64,000 bases of DNA from Pararhizobium antarcticum (GCF_001885585.1 NZ_LSRP01000129.1:1-64000); one strand, 5' to 3'; counted from the first letter of the stretch, positions 10,281 to 22,848 are shown. The notes: generated by a model not told the origin, from the sequence alone. Made by a program: numbers and translations.

Positions 10281-10805
10281 TCAGCGACCAAGAGCGGAAG
10301 CGACATCGGCCCGGATGAGTTCTGCCAGTTCCCGCGCGGCGCGGTTTTCACCATCGCGAATGGCGCGCAGCTTGGCGAATTCCTGGACCGGGAAGTCGAC
10401 CAGTGCCACGGCCGAGCGCCGTCCGGACTTGACGGTTGCGCCTGTATCAGCACGTGACAGGTTGAAGTCCGCCAGCACAAGAATGCGTCCGGCACCGGCG
10501 GTGTCCGATGCCTGGTCGTAGAGGACGCCCCTGACCTGCGTCGTGACGTTCAGGGCCATTCTGTATTCCGGGTTTGCCGGTTCGCCGGCGCCGCCGGAAG
10601 TGAGGAATATCAGGCTGTTGCGCACTTCCTGCTCGACGCGATCGTCAGCATCGGAAATCTCGATCGAGGCGAGCTTTTCGGCCGTTTGCGTGCTGGTGGC
10701 GTAAAGCGGCTTGACCTGGCAGCCAGACACTGCGCCCACACCGAGTGCGAGCGCGCAGATGGCAAGCAGATGAAGGCTTCCTGCGGACGTATCAAACAAC
10801 GACAT
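10281..10805 (-). CDS. lptE: LPS-assembly lipoprotein LptE
   Basis: LptE is an outer-membrane lipoprotein that plugs the LptD barrel and helps insert lipopolysaccharide. The 174-residue product has a signal peptide ending in a lipobox, with VSGC placing the lipidated cysteine at residue 29, followed by the QVKPLYA motif typical of alphaproteobacterial LptE. The ATG at 10805 has an AGAGGA ribosome site and overlaps the leuS stop by 14 bases; a longer in-frame start at 10853 would put charged residues ahead of the signal peptide. Confidence 0.9.
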   Translation of the reverse strand: MSLFDTSAGSLHLLAICALALGVGAVSGCQVKPLYATSTQTAEKLASIEISDADDRVEQEVRNSLIFLTSGGAGEPANPEYRMALNVTTQVRGVLYDQASDTAGAGRILVLADFNLSRADTGATVKSGRRSAVALVDFPVQEFAKLRAIRDGENRAARELAELIRADVASALGR

Positions 10806-13422
10806 TGACGATCCTCTGCGGCACGACGATGATTTTCTTCGGGCTTTGTCCATTCAGCGCAGCCTTGACAGCATCGATGGCAAGCACGGCATTTTCAATT
10901 GCAGTCTGATCCGCATCACGCGCGATTGTCAAATCTGCGCGTTTCTTTCCGTTGATCTGGATCGGCAGGGTCATCTCGTTTTCAGCAACCAGCACCGCGT
11001 CGAAGATCGGCCAGTCTCTCTGCGCAATCAGGCCCGTTCCGCCGATCTCAACCCAGCACTGTTCCGCAAGGTGCGGCATCATCGGCGCCATCAGGCTGAT
11101 CAGGATTGATGTCGCGTCCTTGGCGGCAGCAACGGTTGCCAGATCGGCCTTGCCCTCGGCCACCTGCGTCAAAGGCGCGGCCAGCGCATTCACCAGTTCG
11201 TAAAGCCGCGCCACCGCCTTGTTGAAAGCAAGCTTTTCATAATCGGCCTGAACGGCTTTCAGCGTCTTGTGGGCGAGTTGCGAGACTGCAAGGGCCTCAC
11301 CATGCTTTGCCGGCGAAGCATCGGTTTCCCTCAGGAAGGACGCAGCCTCGGAGATCAGGCGCCAGACGCGCTGAACAAACCGATGCGACCCCTCGACGCC
11401 CGCCTCGGACCAGATTACGTCGCGTTCAGGGGGGGAATCCGAAAGCACGAAAAAGCGTGCCGTATCGGCGCCATAGGAGGCGATGATATCATCGGGGTCG
11501 ACGACGTTTTTCTTCGACTTCGACATTTTCTCGATTGAACCAATGGCGATCGGCTCGCCGGTTTCGATCAGTGTCGCCTGTCGCTTGCCATCGTTTTCGA
11601 GGATGTTGATTTCGGCCGGCGTGACCCACTCCCGCTGCGCACCCTCGCCGCGGCTATAGGTCTCGTGAACGACCATGCCTTGCGTGAAGAGGCCCTTGAA
11701 GGGTTCGTCCAGCGCGATATGACCAACGGCCTTCATGGCGCGGGTGAAGAAGCGGGAATAGAGCAAGTGCAGGATCGCATGTTCGATACCGCCAATATAC
11801 TGATCGACCGGCAGCCAATGGCTGGCAATCTTGGGATCGGTCGGGTTGTCCTCCCAGGGGGCGGTAAAGCGTGCGAAATACCAGGACGAGTCGACGAACG
11901 TATCCATCGTATCCGTCTCGCGCCGCGCATCCTTACCGCAATTCGGGCAGGAAACATGCCGCCAGGTTGCGTGGCGGTCGAGCGGATTGCCCGGCTTGTC
12001 GAAGGTCACGTCATCGGGCAGCTTGACCGGCAGATCAGCCTTTGGCACCGGCACGACGCCGCAGTCGTCGCAATGGATGACCGGGATCGGGCAGCCCCAG
12101 TAGCGCTGCCGCGAGATGCCCCAGTCACGCAGCCGGAAATTCACCTTGCGCTCCGCCTGCGGTGCGCCGGCAATCATCGTCTGTTCCAGCCTTTCGGCGA
12201 CGCGCTCGAAGGCGTCCTCAATCGTCAGGCCGTCGAGGAAGCGCGAATTGATCAACACGCCGTCGCCGACATAGGCTTCGTCGCCAACCGTGAAGGTCGC
12301 AGCATCCCCGTCTTTCGGCATAACCACGGGCACGACAGGCAGATCGTATTTGCGGGCGAAATCCAGATCGCGCTGGTCGCCGGACGGGCAGCCGAAGATG
12401 GCGCCTGTGCCGTAGTCCATCAAAACGAAATTGGCGACGTAAACCGGCAGTTCCCAGGACGGATCCAGTGGATGCCGAACGCGGATCCCTGTGTCGATAC
12501 CCTTTTTCTCCGCCGTTTCGAGAGCGGCAAGCGACGTACCGGCACGGCGGCATTCGTCGCAGAACGTGTCGATTTCGGAACTGCTTGCGGCTGCCTGCCG
12601 TGCCAGCGGATGATCGGCGGCGATCGCGATGAAGGAGGCGCCAAACAGCGTGTCTGCCCGTGTCGTGTAGACCGCGACTTCGCTCTCATCGCCGGCACCG
12701 GTATCAGGTACGATCTCCCAACGGATCGAAAGACCTTCGGAACGACCGATCCAGTTCTTCTGCATCAACCGGACTTTTTCTGGCCATTGATCCAGTGTGT
12801 CGAGGGAATCGAGCAGGTCCTGGCTGAAATCGGTGATCCGGAAGAACCACTGCGTCAGTTCGCGCTGTTCCACCAGGGCGCCGGAGCGCCAGCCGCGGCC
12901 GTCGATCACCTGTTCGTTGGCCAGCACGGTGTTGTCGACCGGATCCCAATTGACCTTGGATTGCTTGCGGTAGACGAGTCCTTTGTCCAGGAAGTCCAGG
13001 AACAGATGCTGCTGGCGCTGGTAGTATTCGACGTCGCAGGTGGCGAATTCGCGCGACCAGTCGAGGGACAGGCCCATTACCTTCAGCTGCGCCTTCATCG
13101 AGGCGATGTTCTGGTAGGTCCAGGTGGCGGGGTGGACGCCGCGTTCCATGGCGGCGTTTTCAGCCGGCATGCCAAAGGCGTCCCAGCCCATCGGGTGCAG
13201 GACGTTGTAGCCGCGGGCCCGCTTGTAGCGCGCCACGACGTCGCCCATCGCATAATTGCGCACATGGCCCATGTGGATGCGACCGGACGGATAGGGGAAC
13301 ATTTCCAGCACGTAGTATTTTTCGCGCGGGTCTTCGTTGTCGGTCTCGAAAACCTTCTGGTCGTCCCATGCCTGCTGCCAGCGCGGCTCGGCATCACGCG
13401 GATTGTAACGTTCGGTAGCCAT
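10792..13422 (-). CDS. leuS: Leucyl-tRNA synthetase
   Basis: LeuS is a class I synthetase that attaches leucine to tRNA-Leu and edits mischarged products. The 876-residue protein has the HIGH motif as HMGH (residues 50-53), a CP1 editing insertion in the middle, a zinc-like CxxC segment ([13 protein letters not shown]), and KMSKS near residues 632-636. The ATG at 13422 ([16 protein letters not shown]) matches the family start; a longer in-frame start at 13500 adds 26 unrelated residues. It begins the leuS-lptE-holA operon. Confidence 0.97.
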   Translation of the reverse strand: MATERYNPRDAEPRWQQAWDDQKVFETDNEDPREKYYVLEMFPYPSGRIHMGHVRNYAMGDVVARYKRARGYNVLHPMGWDAFGMPAENAAMERGVHPATWTYQNIASMKAQLKVMGLSLDWSREFATCDVEYYQRQQHLFLDFLDKGLVYRKQSKVNWDPVDNTVLANEQVIDGRGWRSGALVEQRELTQWFFRITDFSQDLLDSLDTLDQWPEKVRLMQKNWIGRSEGLSIRWEIVPDTGAGDESEVAVYTTRADTLFGASFIAIAADHPLARQAAASSSEIDTFCDECRRAGTSLAALETAEKKGIDTGIRVRHPLDPSWELPVYVANFVLMDYGTGAIFGCPSGDQRDLDFARKYDLPVVPVVMPKDGDAATFTVGDEAYVGDGVLINSRFLDGLTIEDAFERVAERLEQTMIAGAPQAERKVNFRLRDWGISRQRYWGCPIPVIHCDDCGVVPVPKADLPVKLPDDVTFDKPGNPLDRHATWRHVSCPNCGKDARRETDTMDTFVDSSWYFARFTAPWEDNPTDPKIASHWLPVDQYIGGIEHAILHLLYSRFFTRAMKAVGHIALDEPFKGLFTQGMVVHETYSRGEGAQREWVTPAEINILENDGKRQATLIETGEPIAIGSIEKMSKSKKNVVDPDDIIASYGADTARFFVLSDSPPERDVIWSEAGVEGSHRFVQRVWRLISEAASFLRETDASPAKHGEALAVSQLAHKTLKAVQADYEKLAFNKAVARLYELVNALAAPLTQVAEGKADLATVAAAKDATSILISLMAPMMPHLAEQCWVEIGGTGLIAQRDWPIFDAVLVAENEMTLPIQINGKKRADLTIARDADQTAIENAVLAIDAVKAALNGQSPKKIIVVPQRIVNVVV

Positions 13423-13651
13423 ATGTTCGGTATTCCGGAAAATTGTGCGGGAAAACATTCCCGACTGTTCGGGCCATGATATTAGGGTGACCTTCACCAC
13501 GAAACAGCTCTAACGTCAAGTTTTTGAGGGATTTTACGGCGAAACTTTAAGCATCGCAGATGATCCGCAACACGTTCCGCTTGGCAGCCATGGCAATATC
13601 CAATACTCGGTCTGGAGCAGATGGCGTTTACAAAGAACCGGGAGTGCAGGC

Positions 13652-14311
13652 ATGGATATTGAAGCGCGTTTAAGCGATGTCATGAGCCGGATTCAAAAGA
13701 GTGAACTGACGGCTGGCCGTCCCGCAGATGCGGCCCAGCTCGTTGTCGTTTCAAAAACCTTCGATGCCGACGCCATACGTCCCGTCATCGCCGCCGGACA
13801 GCGCGTCTTTGGCGAAAATCGCGTGCAGGAAGCCCAGTCGAAATGGCCGCTGCTCAAGCAGGAAACGCCCGGTATCGAACTTCATCTGATCGGGCCGCTG
13901 CAATCCAACAAGTCCGCCGACGCCGTTGCGCTCTTTGATGTGATTGAAACGATCGACCGGGAAAAGATCGCGCGCACGGTTTCGGAAGAGATCCGACGGC
14001 AGAACAGGGCCGTGCGGGTCTATGTCCAGGTCAATACAGGACTGGAGCCGCAGAAGGCCGGTATCGCGCCAGACGACACGGTCGCGTTCGTCACCCTGTG
14101 CCGCGACGAGATCGGTCTTTCCGTGGAGGGACTGATGTGTATCCCGCCGGCCGACGAGAACCCCGGTCCGCATTTTGCGCTTCTGGCAAGGCTTGCGGAA
14201 AGCTGCAACCTCAGCCGGCTCTCGATGGGCATGTCTGGCGATTTCGAGGTCGCGATTGAGTTCGGCGCAACCAGCGTCCGGGTTGGATCGGCGATTTTTG
14301 GCACGCGCTAG
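13652..14311 (+). CDS. YggS-family pyridoxal 5'-phosphate homeostasis protein
   Basis: This is a single-domain PLP-binding protein with an alanine-racemase-like barrel. Family members keep free PLP in balance and have no known catalytic turnover. The 219-residue length is typical. The expected PLP lysine is K35 in VVVSKTF, followed by the signatures FGENRVQEA, HLIGPLQSNK and LSMGMSGDFEVAIEFGAT. The gene stands alone, divergent from leuS. A pyridoxal kinase gene (pdxY) lies about 19 kb away, so the two B6 genes are not linked here. Confidence 0.92.
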   Translation: MDIEARLSDVMSRIQKSELTAGRPADAAQLVVVSKTFDADAIRPVIAAGQRVFGENRVQEAQSKWPLLKQETPGIELHLIGPLQSNKSADAVALFDVIETIDREKIARTVSEEIRRQNRAVRVYVQVNTGLEPQKAGIAPDDTVAFVTLCRDEIGLSVEGLMCIPPADENPGPHFALLARLAESCNLSRLSMGMSGDFEVAIEFGATSVRVGSAIFGTR

Positions 14312-14515
14312 CCGCGCGTTCGAGCGCGGTTCTCTGAATTAGCGCGCCAGGCACGCTTTAGGGAGACAATCTGCGGCAGGATCGCAGGTTGAGACCGGCT
14401 TCGACCAAGGGATAATCCAGTCCATTGGTCGGGCTTCTCGATCCATCGTCCATCTTCTATTGTCCCATTCAGGAGGCCGGCTTTCGCCGGTGGGTATTGA
14501 TGGGAGGTGACGGCA

Positions 14516-16438
14516 ATGGCGAGCAGCTATGCGGCTGTCTATGAAGCGTGGAAACAGGATCCGCAGGCGTTCTGGGCGGAGGCCGCGACGGCGGTCGACT
14601 GGTTCACGCCTGCCGACACGACCTTTGACGCAGCCGAAGGCGTCTATGGCCGCTGGTTTGTCGGCGCGCAAACCAATACCTGCTACAACTGCATCGATCG
14701 GCATGTCCTGGCCGGGCGGGGCGATCAGGTGGCCCTGATCTATGACAGCCCCGTCACCGGCACCGTTGAGCACTGGACCTATGCACAAATGCTGGCCGAG
14801 GTGCAGGCGCTGGCCAGCGTCTATCTCGAACTCGGCGTGACCAGGGGTGACAGGGTCATCATTTATATGCCGATGGTGCCGCAGGCTATTGCCGCCATGC
14901 TGGCCGCATCGCGCATTGGTGCCGTGCACTCCGTCGTTTTCGGTGGTTTTGCCGCAAATGAACTCGCAACAAGGATCGACGATTGCACGCCTCGCCTGAT
15001 CGTTTCCGCCAGTTGCGGCATCGAGACGGCGCGGATCGTCGCCTATAAGCCCCTGCTCGATGCGGCGATCGACATGGCCCATCACAAGCCGGACCATTGC
15101 CTGGTATTCCAGCGCCCGCAATGTCGGGCCGATCTTCAGGCCGGCCGCGATATGGACTATCGTGATGAAGTCGAGCGCGCGATGGTCGCCGACGTCGGCA
15201 CGCCGTGTGTTCCCATGGAGGCGACCGATCCGCTCTACATTCTCTACACATCAGGGACGACGGGCCAGCCCAAGGGCGTTGTTCGCGATACCGGCGGCCA
15301 TATGGTGGCCTTGCTGTGGTCGATGCAGCATTTCTACGGGTTGAAGCCCGGAGACGTCTTCTGGACGGCCTCTGATATCGGCTGGGTGGTTGGCCACTCC
15401 TATATCGTCTACGGACCGCTGCTCAACGGCAACACGACTGTGCTCTATGAAGGCAAGCCCATCGGAACACCGGATGCCGGCGCTTTCTGGCGGGTGATCG
15501 CGCAGCATGGCGTCACGGCCTTGTTTACGGCGCCAACCGCGTTTCGCGCCATCCGCAAGGAAGATCCGCAGGCGGGCCTGATCGAGGACCATGATCTCTC
15601 GTCTCTCCGGGTGCTGTTTCTGGCCGGCGAGCGCGCCGATCCGGATACGCTTGACTGGGCCGAGACTGTGCTGAAGGTCCCGGTGATCGATCACTGGTGG
15701 CAGACGGAAACGGGTTGGCCGATTGCCGGAAATCCGCGCGGCCTCGGCCTGCTGGCCGTCAAGCATGGCTCTGCAACGGTGCCCTTGCCCGGCTATGATG
15801 TCCGGATTCTCGATGATGGAGGCCATCCTGTCACAGCGGGCACGCTGGGCAATGTGGTGATCGGTCTGCCATTGCCGCCCGGTTGCCTGCCGACATTCTG
15901 GAATGCCGACAACAGGTTCCGCAGCGGGTGCCTCGAGGAGTTTCCGGATCACTACAAGACGGCGGATGCAGGCTATATCGACGATGATGGTTATATCTTC
16001 ATCATGGCCCGCACGGATGATATCATCAATGTCGCCGGGCACAGGCTGTCAACGGGGTCGATGGAGGAAATCTGTGCCAGCCATCCGGATGTCGCCGAAT
16101 GTGCGGTTATCGGCATAAAGGATGCGATCAAGGGCCAGGTGCCGGCTGGCTTCCTTGTTCTCAATGCCAATGTTTCCCGTGAAACAGCCGATATCGAGCG
16201 CGAGGTGGTGGCACTCGTGCGCAACAGGATCGGCCCGGTGGCCGCTTTCAAGACCGTCATGTGCATCAAGCGCCTGCCGAAGACCCGCTCGGGCAAGATC
16301 CTGCGCGGCACGATGCAGAAGATTGCCGATGGGCTCGACTGGAAAATGCCAGCGACCATCGACGATCCGCTCATTCTCGACGAGATCGGTGCTGTTCTGC
16401 ACGATCGGGGATTTGCGCGCCGGACACCTGGAAACTGA
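14516..16438 (+). CDS. prpE: Propionate--CoA ligase (AMP-forming acyl-CoA synthetase)
   Basis: The enzyme activates propionate (or another short-chain acid) to its CoA thioester through an acyl-adenylate. The 640-residue protein has the adenylation P-loop YTSGTTGQPKG (about 243-253), the A8 hinge region, and the C-terminal motif KTRSGKILRG, whose lysine K594 is the usual acetylation-controlled catalytic residue. The segments GGHMVALLWSMQHFYG and WKMPATIDDP are closer to PrpE than to Acs. The ATG at 14516 has GGGAGG at 14502-14507. Substrate preference is inferred, and no methylcitrate genes are nearby. Confidence 0.85.
   Translation: MASSYAAVYEAWKQDPQAFWAEAATAVDWFTPADTTFDAAEGVYGRWFVGAQTNTCYNCIDRHVLAGRGDQVALIYDSPVTGTVEHWTYAQMLAEVQALASVYLELGVTRGDRVIIYMPMVPQAIAAMLAASRIGAVHSVVFGGFAANELATRIDDCTPRLIVSASCGIETARIVAYKPLLDAAIDMAHHKPDHCLVFQRPQCRADLQAGRDMDYRDEVERAMVADVGTPCVPMEATDPLYILYTSGTTGQPKGVVRDTGGHMVALLWSMQHFYGLKPGDVFWTASDIGWVVGHSYIVYGPLLNGNTTVLYEGKPIGTPDAGAFWRVIAQHGVTALFTAPTAFRAIRKEDPQAGLIEDHDLSSLRVLFLAGERADPDTLDWAETVLKVPVIDHWWQTETGWPIAGNPRGLGLLAVKHGSATVPLPGYDVRILDDGGHPVTAGTLGNVVIGLPLPPGCLPTFWNADNRFRSGCLEEFPDHYKTADAGYIDDDGYIFIMARTDDIINVAGHRLSTGSMEEICASHPDVAECAVIGIKDAIKGQVPAGFLVLNANVSRETADIEREVVALVRNRIGPVAAFKTVMCIKRLPKTRSGKILRGTMQKIADGLDWKMPATIDDPLILDEIGAVLHDRGFARRTPGN
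16171..16186. other. parS-like site inside prpE
   Basis: TGTTTCCCGTGAAACA matches the parS consensus at 15 of 16 positions; the single mismatch is inside the central CACGTG core (A to C), which may weaken binding. It lies about 7 kb from parB within the coding sequence (NVSRETAD). Confidence 0.55.
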
Positions 16439-16471
16439 CCGGCCGGTGTTTCTTTCTATCGGACCGAGCAA

Positions 16472-16510
16472 ATAAAAAAAGCCCGGGTCAGCGCAATGGC
16501 TGGCCCGGGC
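16472..16510 (-). terminator. Intrinsic terminator of trcR
   Basis: Read on the minus strand, GCCCGGGCCAGC pairs with GCTGACCCGGGC across a short loop and is followed by seven T. It lies 25 bases beyond the trcR stop and faces the end of prpE. Confidence 0.88.
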
Positions 16511-16534
16511 CTTGGTCTGGCTTGAGAAAGCCGA

Positions 16535-17233
16535 TCAGTAGGTATCGTCTTCGTCGTCCTTGCGGTCGGACTTGAGCGACTTGAGCTTGGCGAAAACCGC
16601 GTCTGCGTCGATTTCCTTTTCTTCCTCGCGCTCATAGTTGAAAGGCAACTTTTCGGTTTCCTGCGAGGCGGCCAAGGTCGCGCCGAGTTCGGCGGCGGTC
16701 GGCAGCGGCCGTCCCTTGGCAGCGCGTTCGACTTCAAGGTCGAGATCGATCTGCGTGCAGAGGCCGAGCGTCACAGGGTCCATCGGCGTCAGGTTGGTCG
16801 AGTTCCAGTGCGTGCGCTCGCGGATCTGCTCGATCGTCGACTTGGTCGTGCCGACGAGACGCGAGATCTGGGCGTCCTTGAGTTCCGAATGGTTGCGCAC
16901 CAGCCAGAGAATGGCGTTCGGGCGATCCTGGCGCTTGGAGACCGGCGTGTAGCGCGGGCCCTTGCGCTTGCTGTCAGGAACGCGAACTTTCGGCTCCGAC
17001 AGTTTCAGCTTGTGGTTCGGGTTGCCTTCGGCGCGGGCGATTTCGTCGCGCGACAACTGGCCGGTGCCGATCGGGTCGAGACCCTTGATGCCCTGGGACG
17101 CCTCGCCGTCGGCAATCGCCTTCACTTCCAGCGGGTGCAGCTTGCAGAACGTGGCGATCTGTTCGAACGACAGCGCGGTGTTGTCAACAAGCCAGACGGC
17201 CGTCGCTTTGGGCATAAGCAGTTGTTGAGCCAT
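16535..17233 (-). CDS. trcR: Cell-cycle transcriptional regulator TrcR (DUF1013)
   Basis: This protein family is confined to alphaproteobacteria and is annotated as a cell-cycle transcriptional regulator. The 232-residue product starts MAQQLLMPKATAVWLVDNT. It has a helix-turn-helix-like stretch (LSFEQIATFCKLHPLEVKAIADGE) and a second DNA-binding-type region (ILWLVRNHSELKDAQISRLVGTT), and ends in an acidic tail. The ATG at 17233 is chosen because the family begins there; the reading frame stays open upstream without similarity. It is transcribed alone between two acyl-CoA synthetase genes and followed by a strong terminator. Confidence 0.88.
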   Translation of the reverse strand: MAQQLLMPKATAVWLVDNTALSFEQIATFCKLHPLEVKAIADGEASQGIKGLDPIGTGQLSRDEIARAEGNPNHKLKLSEPKVRVPDSKRKGPRYTPVSKRQDRPNAILWLVRNHSELKDAQISRLVGTTKSTIEQIRERTHWNSTNLTPMDPVTLGLCTQIDLDLEVERAAKGRPLPTAAELGATLAASQETEKLPFNYEREEEKEIDADAVFAKLKSLKSDRKDDEDDTY

Positions 17234-17467
17234 GCATATAGTCCTTCTGTCCGTCCGCGCCGGTGTCGCGGGCCGTGGGGTGTAACCACTCAATTTCCGG
17301 GAAATTAGCGCCTCTATACCTGCGTCGTCGCAGAATTGCAATTCATCTCCCACAAATGACCTTTTGTCTAATGGACGCCATGTCTTGACCTGATATGAAT
17401 GGCCCCCAAGAGGGGCAAGGCACGGGGAGTTGTGCTGTCCCGCCAGTCTGCGCAGGAGGAGATCGTC

Positions 17468-19420
<1,953 letters not shown>

Positions 19421-19575
19421 TTCGTCAGCTACCAAAGCGTGTCTAAAGGCGCAGTCGCTCCGGTGACTGGAAAAGGAATGTGGCCCGGCTGATGCCGGGT
19501 CATCGCCCTCTCCGCGACCTGGGCTGCTGCTTCATTGACGTCAGCCAGCCGGTGTAGGCGGTTTGAAAAAGCGAT

Positions 19576-20070
19576 TTACCAGAACGAACAGACCGCCGTC
19601 CGTTTCTTGCCACCCTTGTATTCGCTGACATACCCGGCCGACAGCAGCTCCTGAGCCGGATTCCGTCCGTCAATCAGCGCGATATCAGCCAGCACCCGTC
19701 CGAAATACTTGTCGCCGGCAATATGCAGGAGCTTTATCTCGGATTGTCCGCCCAGCATCGCCACAAGCGCAGCCTTGGCCTGCTCGCCGGCCGCCCGTGT
19801 CGAGGCGCAATCGGATTTCGTTTCGGGCGCATCGATGCCCCGCAGTCGCACGTAGACTTCCATCGTCTGCTGCGGCCAGGGTTTTGCCGCCACCAGCAGG
19901 GTGTCGCCGTCGATGATCTTGATAATGCTGGCCCGCACCGGTCCGTCGATCATAGCCCCTCTGTCGAAAGCGATGGCGGGTCTGATCGTCCCAGCCGTAA
20001 GGAGCGGCAGCAGCAGAGCAAACAAAAGGGGGCGGGACAGCGATTCCATGAAAGGAATATATTCCGACAT
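19576..20070 (-). CDS. Secreted thermonuclease-family (SNase-like) protein
   Basis: The 164-residue protein has a hydrophobic signal sequence (LLFALLLPLLTAG...AIA) and an SNase-like domain. The active-site regions are visible as VRLRGIDAPE (arginine and catalytic acid region) and DKYFGRVLADI (second arginine). It probably acts in the periplasm or outside the cell as a Ca2+-type nuclease. The start is uncertain: the ATG at 20070, or the ATG at 20049 (MESLSRPLL), which gives a cleaner signal peptide; neither has a strong ribosome site. It lies 27 bases after the SdhAF4-like gene on the same strand. Confidence 0.8.
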   Translation of the reverse strand: MSEYIPFMESLSRPLLFALLLPLLTAGTIRPAIAFDRGAMIDGPVRASIIKIIDGDTLLVAAKPWPQQTMEVYVRLRGIDAPETKSDCASTRAAGEQAKAALVAMLGGQSEIKLLHIAGDKYFGRVLADIALIDGRNPAQELLSAGYVSEYKGGKKRTAVCSFW

Positions 20071-20097
20071 TCTGCGAAAGACAACAGGAATTTTTTC

Positions 20098-20310
20098 TTA
20101 GAAGTCGATGGCGCGGCCGTTGATTTCCCAATCACCGAAGCGAGATGGATCAGCGCCGCCGCGACCGCCATGCTCAACGGGCGGTTCGGCATCCTTTCTG
20201 GCCTGGCGGCGCACTTCCGCCTCTTTCAAGGCCCGCTGGGCCGCTGGGGAAAGAACCTTTTCAGGTGCTGGCACCTGATTGTCATTGTCGTTTTGCATGG
20301 AAGCGCTCAA
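20098..20310 (-). CDS. DUF1674 protein, succinate dehydrogenase assembly factor 4 family
   Basis: This 70-residue protein ends in RFGDWEINGRAIDF, the C-terminal signature of the DUF1674/SdhAF4 family. In mitochondria SDHAF4 binds flavinylated SdhA and promotes its assembly into complex II. The N-terminal half is charged and probably disordered, as in relatives. The bacterial role is by analogy only, and no sdh gene is in this window. It is divergent from htpX. Confidence 0.85.
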   Translation of the reverse strand: MSASMQNDNDNQVPAPEKVLSPAAQRALKEAEVRRQARKDAEPPVEHGGRGGADPSRFGDWEINGRAIDF

Positions 20311-20335
20311 ATTCGAGACGGGGTTTCCGGGAAAT

Positions 20336-20362
20336 ATTGAAGAATGGGTCAGCTCTCCCCAT
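20336..20362 (+). promoter_or_regulatory. RpoH (sigma-32)-like promoter of htpX
   Basis: ATTGAAG at 20336-20342 and CCCCAT at 20357-20362 are separated by 14 bases. This resembles the heat-shock sigma consensus CTTGAAA / CCCCATnT, and the -10 box continues as CCCCATCAT. htpX is a known sigma-32 gene in E. coli, so position and target agree. The -35 box is imperfect. Confidence 0.5.
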
Positions 20363-20393
20363 CATATAGGAAACTTCCGTGCAAACGGAAGAA

Positions 20394-20409
20394 TGATTCA
20401 CGTGAAACC
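20394..20409. other. parS-like site in the htpX leader
   Basis: TGATTCACGTGAAACC matches the parS consensus at 14 of 16 positions with an intact CACGTG core. It sits 25 bases before the htpX start codon, between the putative promoter and the ribosome site. Confidence 0.5.
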
Positions 20410-20433
20410 AGAGGCCGTTTCAGGGAGACCTTT

Positions 20434-21393
20434 ATGAATCTTGTTCGCACCGCCATGCTGCTGGCTTTCATGACAGCATTGTTCATGGCCGTCGGTTTCC
20501 TCATCGGCGGCAGGGCCGGAATGATGATCGCGCTTCTGGTTGCAGCGGGCATGAATTTCTTTTCCTACTGGAATTCCGACAAAATGGTTCTGCGCATGTA
20601 CAATGCGCAGGAGGTCGATGCGCGCTCTGCGCCTGAATACTATGGCATTGTTCAGGATCTGGCGAAAAATGCCGGCCTGCCCATGCCGCGCGTCTTTGTC
20701 ATCGACAGCCCGCAGCCCAATGCCTTTGCCACCGGACGAAATCCTGAAAATGCCGCGGTCGCTGCTTCCACGGGCCTTCTGCATGCTTTGTCGTATGATG
20801 AGGTCGCCGGCGTCATGGCGCACGAGCTTGCCCATGTGCAGAACCGCGATACCCTGACCATGACGCTGACGGCAACGCTCGCTGGTGCCATCTCAATGCT
20901 GGGCAACTTTGCCTTCTTCTTCGGCGGCAACCGGGAAAACAACAATCCGCTTGGTGTCATTGGCACGCTGGCGGCGATGATCGTCGCACCGCTTGCTGCC
21001 ATGATCGTCCAGATGGCGATCAGCCGGACGCGGGAATATTCGGCCGATCGCCGTGGCGCCGAAATCTGCGGCAAACCGCTGGCTCTGGCCTCGGCGTTGC
21101 AGAAGATTGCCGGCGCATCGCACCAAATCCCCAACAACCAGGCTGAGCGAAATCCGGCGACCGCGCATATGTTCATCATCAATCCGCTATCCGGCGAACG
21201 CATGGACAATCTGTTTTCCACCCATCCAGCCACGGAAAATCGCATCGCCGCCCTGCAGGAACTGGCCCGCGAGATGCAGTCGGTCTCGACGCCGCCCGTC
21301 AGGGCTGATAATCCCGTGCGCAAATCGCGCTCCGTTCCATCAACCGGCTGGGGTCGCGGTGGTTCCGAACCACCGAAAGGTCCCTGGTCTTGA
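20434..21393 (+). CDS. htpX: Membrane zinc metalloprotease HtpX
   Basis: HtpX is a heat-shock-induced inner-membrane protease that helps degrade misfolded membrane proteins alongside FtsH. The 319-residue protein has two N-terminal membrane segments (about 4-25 and 29-46) and the zinc motif HELAH at 130-134. A further hydrophobic pair follows (about residues 143-165 and 180-205), with the third ligand region [14 protein letters not shown]. The ATG at 20434 has AGGGAG at 20422-20427. The stop overlaps the TTG start of rsmB by 4 bases. Confidence 0.94.
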   Translation: MNLVRTAMLLAFMTALFMAVGFLIGGRAGMMIALLVAAGMNFFSYWNSDKMVLRMYNAQEVDARSAPEYYGIVQDLAKNAGLPMPRVFVIDSPQPNAFATGRNPENAAVAASTGLLHALSYDEVAGVMAHELAHVQNRDTLTMTLTATLAGAISMLGNFAFFFGGNRENNNPLGVIGTLAAMIVAPLAAMIVQMAISRTREYSADRRGAEICGKPLALASALQKIAGASHQIPNNQAERNPATAHMFIINPLSGERMDNLFSTHPATENRIAALQELAREMQSVSTPPVRADNPVRKSRSVPSTGWGRGGSEPPKGPWS

Positions 21394-22805
21394 CGTCCGA
21401 CGAAAACAGAAACGATTCTTCTCCGAAACGAAATCGCAAACCCGTGCGCTCAAGCGGTTCGCCAGAGAGCGGCGGTTTTGAACGCAGCGACAAGCCGGGC
21501 CTGAAGGCCCGGCAGGCTGCCGCAAAAATGCTCGCCGCCGTGGTTGACCGCAAGACCTCGCTGGACGGCATGCTGGATGCGGAAAATGGCAATCCGGTCT
21601 ATCGCGAGCTTAACGATGCCGACCGCGGCCTTGTTCGCGCCATCCTCAATTCGGCGCTCCGCCAGTTGCCGCGCATTGAGGCGATGATCGGCTCGCTGCT
21701 GCAGACACCGCTGCCGGAAGGCGCGCGTGCGCTCGATCATGTGCTGGTCGTGGCCGCTGCACAGATCCTCTATCTCGATATTCCCGATCATTCCGCTGTC
21801 GATCTTGCGGTCGAGCAGGCCCAGACCGATCCACGCAACCGACGCTTCGCCAGCCTCGTCAATGCCGTGCTACGCCGCCTGTCGCGCGAGAAGGATGCGC
21901 TGCTTGCGGGCATCGGCCAGAGCCTTCCCGCTATTCCCTCCTGGTTTTACCAGCGTCTCGTGCAGTCCTACGGGGCAGATCACGCCCATCGGATCGCTGA
22001 AGCATTGCTGACGCCAGCTGCGATCGACCTGACGGTGAAATCCGATCCTGAAGGCTGGGCGCGTCGTTTGAATGGTCGCCTGCTGCCCACGGGCTCGGTG
22101 CGCCTTGCCAGTTTCTCGGGCGGCGTCCCCTCGCTAGACGGTTTTGCGGAGGGCGAATGGTGGGTGCAGGACGCGGCGGCCGCCCTGCCGGCCCAGCTTT
22201 TTGGCAGGCTCGAAGGACAGCGGGTCGTCGATCTCTGCGCCGCACCCGGCGGCAAGACAGCCCAGCTTATTCTAGCGGGTGCCGACGTCACGGCGCTCGA
22301 TCAGTCCTCCAGCCGCCTGAAGCGTCTGAAGGGCAACCTTGCCCGTCTCGGTCTCGATGCGGTGACGCAGGAAATCAACATGGCGGATTTCCAGGCGGAG
22401 ACGCTCTTCGACGCCGCCTTGCTGGACGCGCCCTGTTCTTCGACCGGAACGATTCGCCGCCATCCGGATGTGCTCTGGACCAAGGGCCCGGCAGATATCG
22501 AGAAGCTGGCCTTGCTTCAGGAGAAACTGCTGCGCCACGCACTGACCTTGGTCAAACCGGACGGTCTTGTCGTCTTCTCGAACTGTTCGCTGGATCCCCG
22601 CGAAGGCGAGGACGTCACCGCGCGTGTTCTGGCCGATGGCGGCTGTGAACGCGTCGCTGTCGATCCGGCACAGTGGCCGGGCCTGGAAGATGCCATCAAC
22701 CCGCTTGGCGAATTCCGCACGACGCCTGCGATGATCCCGGTATCCGAGGGCTTCTCAGGGGGGCTGGACGGCTTTTATGCGGTGGTTCTGCGCCGCAAGG
22801 CCTGA
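21390..22805 (+). CDS. rsmB: RsmB/NOP-family rRNA (cytosine-5)-methyltransferase
   Basis: The enzyme methylates C5 of a cytosine in 16S rRNA (C967 for E. coli RsmB). The 471-residue protein has an N-terminal NusB-like RNA-binding domain (residues about 40-165) and a C-terminal Rossmann domain with SAM motif [15 protein letters not shown]. The two conserved cysteine motifs are [15 protein letters not shown] and [13 protein letters not shown], the latter holding the catalytic cysteine. The start is TTG at 21390, overlapping the htpX stop, so translation is probably coupled. Confidence 0.92.
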   Translation: MTSDENRNDSSPKRNRKPVRSSGSPESGGFERSDKPGLKARQAAAKMLAAVVDRKTSLDGMLDAENGNPVYRELNDADRGLVRAILNSALRQLPRIEAMIGSLLQTPLPEGARALDHVLVVAAAQILYLDIPDHSAVDLAVEQAQTDPRNRRFASLVNAVLRRLSREKDALLAGIGQSLPAIPSWFYQRLVQSYGADHAHRIAEALLTPAAIDLTVKSDPEGWARRLNGRLLPTGSVRLASFSGGVPSLDGFAEGEWWVQDAAAALPAQLFGRLEGQRVVDLCAAPGGKTAQLILAGADVTALDQSSSRLKRLKGNLARLGLDAVTQEINMADFQAETLFDAALLDAPCSSTGTIRRHPDVLWTKGPADIEKLALLQEKLLRHALTLVKPDGLVVFSNCSLDPREGEDVTARVLADGGCERVAVDPAQWPGLEDAINPLGEFRTTPAMIPVSEGFSGGLDGFYAVVLRRKA

Positions 22806-22848
22806 ATTCCGCATCTCCAAAATTACGGTGGGGTGTTTCCCGACAAGG

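Noticed and set aside
11665-13479. 604-residue open frame on the plus strand opposite leuS
   Set aside because: Antisense shadow of leuS with no recognisable domain and an implausible composition.
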